Of a stretch of DNA of 64,000 nt, positions 60,580 through 64,000 are shown piece by piece. Position 1 is the first letter of the stretch, and every line of letters starts with the position of its first letter. Both the position numbers and the translations under genes were made by a program. The notes under the pieces were generated by a model. It was not told the origin of the DNA, made no database searches, and saw nothing but the letters and a program-made list of their open reading frames with translations. Where the stretch lies: the NCBI GenBank assembly GCA_902363825.1, contig CABJBK010000007.1, positions 62,001-126,000 on the forward strand, given 5' to 3'. Source of the stretch: Lachnospiraceae bacterium (GTDB lineage: Bacteria > Bacillota > Clostridia > Lachnospirales > Lachnospiraceae).

Positions 60580-61365
60580 TTATCCCTCTTTTCTCTGCGC
60601 CTGTTCAATTCTTCTCCACGGGGTCAGTGCCTCAAAGATCATTCCGATCCCCTTATCCATCAAAACTCCGACGATCCCAACAACGATCATGCAGACGATC
60701 ACGACATCCGACTGCATATTGCTTCTTGCGGAGCTCATCCGATATCCGATCCCGCTGGTCGCCGCTATCAGTTCCGCCGCCACGACCGCCATCCAGGAAC
60801 CGCCAAGTCCAAGCCTTAACCCGACCAGGATCTGCGGAATGGCATGCGGCAGATACACCTTTACAAAGGTCTGCCATCTTCCGAGCTTATACAGCCTTGC
60901 CACCTCGAGGTAGCCGCCCGGCGTGCGCTCGATCCCGCTCTGCGTATTTACCAGGATCTGAAAAAAAGCGACCAGGACGATGATGACCACCTTGGATGCC
61001 TCTCCGATCCCGCACCATAAAATGATAAGCGGAATCCATGCGATCATCGGGATCTGGCGGATCACTGTGATGATAGGAACAAACAGCTCTTTTACCGGGC
61101 GGTACATTCCGATGAGTGAACCTAAAAATATGCCGAGAACCGCTGATATCAGGTAACCCTTTAATACACGCGACATGCTGACAAAAAGGTCTTCTTTCAG
61201 CTGCCCGCTCCGAAGCATTTCCAAAAACGTCTGACCGACATCCGGTATCGATGGAAGAATCCCACCCGGGATGGACGTATAAGTCGTTGCATACAGCCAG
61301 ACAAGTACAATAACTGCTGGGATCACAAGCGCAAGTACTACTTTTCGGATCCAATCTGTTTTCAT
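60580..61365 (-). CDS. ABC transporter permease, SsuC/TauC type (second system)
   Basis: 261 residues from MKTDWIRKVVLALVIPAVIV after AGGAGGTGCGAAAG. Six spans; the core has GYLISAVLGIFLGSLIGMYRPVKE and the coupling loop EVARLYKLGRWQTFVKVYLPHAIPQ-like segment. It pairs with the ATPase encoded 12 bases upstream. It is a paralogue of the permease in the hut operon. Confidence 0.92.
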   Translation of the reverse strand: MKTDWIRKVVLALVIPAVIVLVWLYATTYTSIPGGILPSIPDVGQTFLEMLRSGQLKEDLFVSMSRVLKGYLISAVLGIFLGSLIGMYRPVKELFVPIITVIRQIPMIAWIPLIILWCGIGEASKVVIIVLVAFFQILVNTQSGIERTPGGYLEVARLYKLGRWQTFVKVYLPHAIPQILVGLRLGLGGSWMAVVAAELIAATSGIGYRMSSARSNMQSDVVIVCMIVVGIVGVLMDKGIGMIFEALTPWRRIEQAQRKEG

Positions 61366-61377
61366 CTTTCGCACCTC

Positions 61378-62187
61378 CTAGATCACATAATCCGTTTCAA
61401 TTTCCTGCTCGGAATTTTCAAACAGGTAATCATAGATTTTCTTTTTCACATAGGTAAAATCCACGCTGTTCCGGCTTCTCGCCGCTTCTGTGACCGTGAT
61501 GATATCCCTGATCTCTCCCGGTCTCGCGCTCATCACCACTATGCGGTTTCCAAGCACGATCGCCTCGTCGATATCATGTGTCACCATGACCATCGTGGTT
61601 CCCTCTTTTTTCTGGATCTTTAAGATCTCCTTCTGCATCTGTATCCTTGTCAGCGCATCCAGAGCGCCAAACGGTTCATCCAAAAGCAGGATCGTCGGAT
61701 TGTTCGCAAGCCCCCGCGCGATCGCCGCCCGCTGTGACATTCCTCCCGACAGCTGACTCGGATAACTGTTTTCAAATCCGTTTAGTCCAACCAGTTCCAG
61801 ATGCTTTCTGACCTTCTCTTCTTTTTCCGCTTTCGAGATCCCGCGCAGCCCGAATCCCACATTATCTTTGATCTTAAGCCAGGGCAGAAGCCTGTGATCC
61901 TGAAACACCATTCCACAGTTGGGACCGGGTCCTTCTACTGCATGTCCGTTCCGCTCTACGATCCCGGTTTCATAATCTACAAGCCCGCACATGATTTTTA
62001 ATAATGTACTCTTGCCACATCCGCTGTGTCCGACAATCGTAATAAATTCGCCCTTTTTTACTTTCAGATTGATGTCCCGCAAAACCTCCATCAGCTGTTT
62101 ATCCACGAAAAACTGTTTGCTTAAATGTTCCACATTGATGATGAAGTTGTCATCGTTTTCTGTTTTCTCATTCGTTGTACCGTTCAT
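61378..62187 (-). CDS. ABC transporter ATPase, SsuB/TauB type (second system)
   Basis: 269 residues. Walker [17 protein letters not shown]-loop GMVFQDHRLLPWL, signature LSGGMSQRAAIARGL, Walker [15 protein letters not shown] and switch His in MVTHDIDEAI. It is the first gene of the operon ATPase-permease-DUF1254-binding protein, behind AACAGGAGGGAAGGTC. Confidence 0.92.
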   Translation of the reverse strand: MNGTTNEKTENDDNFIINVEHLSKQFFVDKQLMEVLRDINLKVKKGEFITIVGHSGCGKSTLLKIMCGLVDYETGIVERNGHAVEGPGPNCGMVFQDHRLLPWLKIKDNVGFGLRGISKAEKEEKVRKHLELVGLNGFENSYPSQLSGGMSQRAAIARGLANNPTILLLDEPFGALDALTRIQMQKEILKIQKKEGTTMVMVTHDIDEAIVLGNRIVVMSARPGEIRDIITVTEAARSRNSVDFTYVKKKIYDYLFENSEQEIETDYVI

Positions 62188-62212
62188 GACCTTCCCTCCT
62201 GTTCATGGGACA

Positions 62213-62266
62213 ATTATATACACAGGTGCTCCGCTTCTTCAAAACCGATTCGTGAAAACGTGTTCA
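62213..62266 (-). promoter_or_regulatory. Promoter and LacI-type operator of the second ABC operon
   Basis: Minus-strand -35 TTGAAG (62237-62242), 18 bp, -10 TATAAT (62213-62218). Just upstream lies TGAAAACGTGTTCA (62253-62266), a near-perfect LacI-family palindrome centred on CG. The LacI gene found at the operon's end is truncated. Confidence 0.6.
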
Positions 62267-62275
62267 GCCGCATTT

Positions 62276-62318
62276 TTGCACAGAGACGGGATGCGTTCCG
62301 CATCCCGTCTCTGTGCAA
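62276..62318. repeat. 20-bp perfect inverted repeat with 3-base loop
   Basis: TTGCACAGAGACGGGATGCG (62276-62295) pairs exactly with 62299-62318 around TTC. Neither strand has a U-tract after it, so it is not a normal terminator. It lies between the tcdA terminator and the ABC operon promoter. A smaller hairpin (GACGCTCGTGC / GCACGGCGTC) follows at about 62332-62354. No second copy is seen in the window. Confidence 0.85.
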
Positions 62319-62373
62319 CGGTCGTCAAATGGACGCTCGTGCAAGCACGGCGTCTATTTTCCTCGTCGTCATT

Positions 62374-62422
62374 ACAAAAAAGAGCATCCAGATCCGGTTT
62401 TTCTCCGGTTTTGAATGCCCTT
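62374..62422 (-). terminator. tcdA terminator
   Basis: AAGGGCATTC pairs GGATGCTCTT (62413-62422 with 62380-62389), with CCGG/CCGG pairing inside; the minus strand continues TTTTTTG. Confidence 0.8.
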
Positions 62423-62444
62423 TTTGATATTTCCCAGTATTCTT

Positions 62445-63212
62445 TTACTCTGCTTTTCTTTGAATGGTCAGATCCTTTACGACCTCGCCCGCAATGATCA
62501 GTCCCACCACAGATGGCACAAACGCCACACTGCCCGGGATATCCCGGCGCTCGGTACACTTGTGCGCCGCTCCCGGCGGACAGATACAGTTTGTCCGGCA
62601 GCTCACGCTCATATCGTCAAGCGGTCTGGTCGGCTTTTCGGTTGAATAGACTACCTTTAATTTCTTTACTCCGCGTTTCTTTAACTCACGGCGCATGACC
62701 TTTGCAAGCGGACACATGCTGGTCTTATAAATGTCAGCTACCTGGAATTTGGTCGGATCGAGCTTGTTTCCGGCTCCCATACTGCTGATGACCGGTACCC
62801 CGCACTCCTTCGCGCGCATGATGATCTCCAGCTTCGCCGTCACGGTATCCACTGCGTCCACGACATAGGAATACTCGTTAAAGTCAAATTCATCCGCATT
62901 TTCCGGAAGATAGAAACATTTTCTTACCTCCACCTCCGCGTCCTGATTGATCTCTAAAATACGGTCGCGCATTACTTCCGCCTTGTATTTTCCGACTGTC
63001 TTACGCGTCGCAATGATCTGGCGGTTCAGGTTGGTAAGACATACCTTATCATCATCTACCAGAACAAAGGAACCAACGCCGCTTCTCGCAAGTGCCTCTG
63101 CCACATAACCGCCGACTCCGCCGATACCAAAGATCGCCACCTTTGCCTCTGCCAGCCGGTCCATATTGTCTTTCCCCAGTAAAAGCTGGGTTCTCGAAAA
63201 CTGATTTAACAT
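62445..63212 (-). CDS. tcdA: tRNA threonylcarbamoyladenosine dehydratase (TcdA/YgdL)
   Basis: 255 residues of the E1-like/ThiF superfamily. ATP site IFGIGGVGGYVAEALARSGVG, then DDDKVCLTNLNRQIIATRKTVG and DAVDTVTAKLEII. The C-terminal CRTNCICPPGAAHKC segment is typical of the TcdA group. It cyclises t6A37 to ct6A in tRNA. It starts 3 bases after the larE stop, so the two are co-transcribed. This is the second ThiF-fold protein in the window, distinct from the true ThiF. Confidence 0.9.
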   Translation of the reverse strand: MLNQFSRTQLLLGKDNMDRLAEAKVAIFGIGGVGGYVAEALARSGVGSFVLVDDDKVCLTNLNRQIIATRKTVGKYKAEVMRDRILEINQDAEVEVRKCFYLPENADEFDFNEYSYVVDAVDTVTAKLEIIMRAKECGVPVISSMGAGNKLDPTKFQVADIYKTSMCPLAKVMRRELKKRGVKKLKVVYSTEKPTRPLDDMSVSCRTNCICPPGAAHKCTERRDIPGSVAFVPSVVGLIIAGEVVKDLTIQRKAE

Positions 63213-63215
63213 GAT

Positions 63216-64000
63216 CTACTCCTTTTTTTCTATTTTTGTATCAATCGTCTCATTCATGCTGCCGGTGCGATACCCCTGCAGATCCAGTGTAACATAGGAA
63301 AATCCAAGTTTTTTCAGATACGCATAAATCTGTGTACGCGTCTTTTCTTCGATCAGCCGTGGGAATTCCTCCGGCATGATCTCGATCCGCGCGATGAGCC
63401 CGCTCTCATTTCCATGGATGCGCACCCGCACCTGATGAAATCCGAGATCCAAAAGCAGCTGTTCTGCCGCATCCAACATGCCAAGCTTCTCCTCGCTTAT
63501 GGTTTCCCCATAGACAAACCGGGAAGAAAGACAGGCAAACGACTGTTTATTCCAGGTCGGAAGTCCAAGCTCCTTTGAAAGCTCACGGATCTCCTCTTTA
63601 TAAAGCTTCGCATAGCGCAGCGGACTTTTGATCTCAAGCTCCTTCACTGCGACAAGCCCCGGCCGGTAATCCCCGTTATCATCCATGTTCGAGCCTTCTG
63701 CCACAGCCTTTATCTGATGCTCCTCCGCGATTGCCAGTATCTTTTCAAATAATTCATGCTTGCAGAGATAACAGCGATTCTTCGGATTGTTCCGAAATCC
63801 CTCAATATCCAGCTCCTCCGACTGACAGACGATATGCCGGATCTGATTTTTTTCACAGAACTCCTTTGCCTCATTTAATTCCCGCTTCGGAAACGAACAG
63901 GAAGACGCTGTGACCGCGATCACGTTTTCTCTGCCAAGCGTATCCAGTGCCGCTTTCAACAGAAACGTAGAATCCACACCGCTGGAAAACGCGACTGCCA
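63216..64000 (-). CDS. larE: LarE-type ATP-dependent sacrificial sulfur transferase (5' end outside window)
   Basis: At least 261 codons; the frame stays open to the window edge through AVAFSSGVDSTFLLKAAL, the PP-loop ATP site. Then come TASSCSFPKRELNEAKEF, NPKNRCYLCKHELFEKIL (with the sulfur-donor Cys region), EGSNMDDNGDYRPG and WNKQSFACLSSRF. LarE supplies sulfur to the nickel-pincer cofactor of lactate racemase; related proteins of this family occur without larA. Only ~10 N-terminal codons should be missing. Confidence 0.9.
   Translation of the reverse strand, partial: AVAFSSGVDSTFLLKAALDTLGRENVIAVTASSCSFPKRELNEAKEFCEKNQIRHIVCQSEELDIEGFRNNPKNRCYLCKHELFEKILAIAEEHQIKAVAEGSNMDDNGDYRPGLVAVKELEIKSPLRYAKLYKEEIRELSKELGLPTWNKQSFACLSSRFVYGETISEEKLGMLDAAEQLLLDLGFHQVRVRIHGNESGLIARIEIMPEEFPRLIEEKTRTQIYAYLKKLGFSYVTLDLQGYRTGSMNETIDTKIEKKE

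Noticed and set aside
62276..62318. Rho-independent terminator
   Set aside because: No T-tract follows the stem on either strand, and a proper tcdA terminator exists at 62374-62422.
62445..63212. Second ThiF for thiamine synthesis
   Set aside because: The C-terminal Cys-rich segment and linkage to larE fit TcdA; the true ThiF is at 35965-36645 beside thiS.

Overview
The window reads as a chromosomal segment of a gut-type anaerobic Clostridia, most likely Lachnospiraceae. Support: moderate GC, strong AGGAGG-type ribosome binding sites, TTGACA-N17-TATAAT promoters, a Gram-positive LexA box, a BirA-type operator, a LytTR regulator paired with a DUF3021 protein, a NiaR-regulated nad operon and a thiSFGHE operon. 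There are no rRNAs, CRISPR arrays, phage modules or insertion sequences. Most genes lie on the minus strand.

Layout. 1-2.2 kb: start of a membrane protein, tRNA-Gly(CCC), an unknown small protein and a DUF4422 protein. 2.3-6.4 kb: a CstA-type (pyruvate/peptide) transporter beside a LytS/LytR two-component pair. 6.5-9.5 kb: AraC regulator, MATE exporter and BioY under a BirA-like operator. 9.7-24.5 kb: the most interesting region, a long catabolic operon with hutD, a TauABC-type ABC transporter, a D-2-hydroxyacid dehydrogenase, hutI, hutU, a HutF-like amidohydrolase, an M20 carbamoylase-like amidase and both aconitase X subunits. An RpiR regulator precedes it and a divergent ThDP (acetolactate-synthase-like) enzyme flanks it. 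No histidine ammonia-lyase, HutG or formiminotransferase gene is present in the window, so the cluster looks built for imported urocanate or a relative.

24.5-30.6 kb: an HD-GYP protein, then nadB-nadC-niaR-alaX-trmO behind two inverted NiaR-like sites. 30.6-37 kb: a broken HD-domain gene, PAP2, an rRNA methyltransferase and thiSFGHE with a structured leader in place of a recognisable TPP riboswitch. 37-41 kb: a lone HTH antitoxin-like gene with a possible toxin relic, SOS-controlled yolD/Y-family polymerase, and sigV/rsiV. 41-46 kb: HAD phosphatase, small alarmone synthetase, Hsp70, CarD and cbiL. 46-50 kb: small genes, a DMT exporter, a self-contained 23-residue Cys-rich peptide gene, a 42-bp-repeat coiled-coil gene and an Rrf2 regulator with twin operators. 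50-57.6 kb: LytTR-DUF3021-ABC exporter, a Phd/ParE toxin-antitoxin pair, GldA-like dehydrogenase, the AbiE pair and an IscR-like regulator. 57.7-62.3 kb: a second TauABC-like operon with a DUF1254 protein, whose binding protein and LacI regulator are broken. 62.4-64 kb: tcdA and larE (cut by the window end).

At least six genes between 30 and 59 kb are degraded, and five of these keep both ends but have lost an internal piece. This points to ongoing loss by short internal deletions, or to an assembly problem. Functions are assigned from remembered family motifs; no database search was run.
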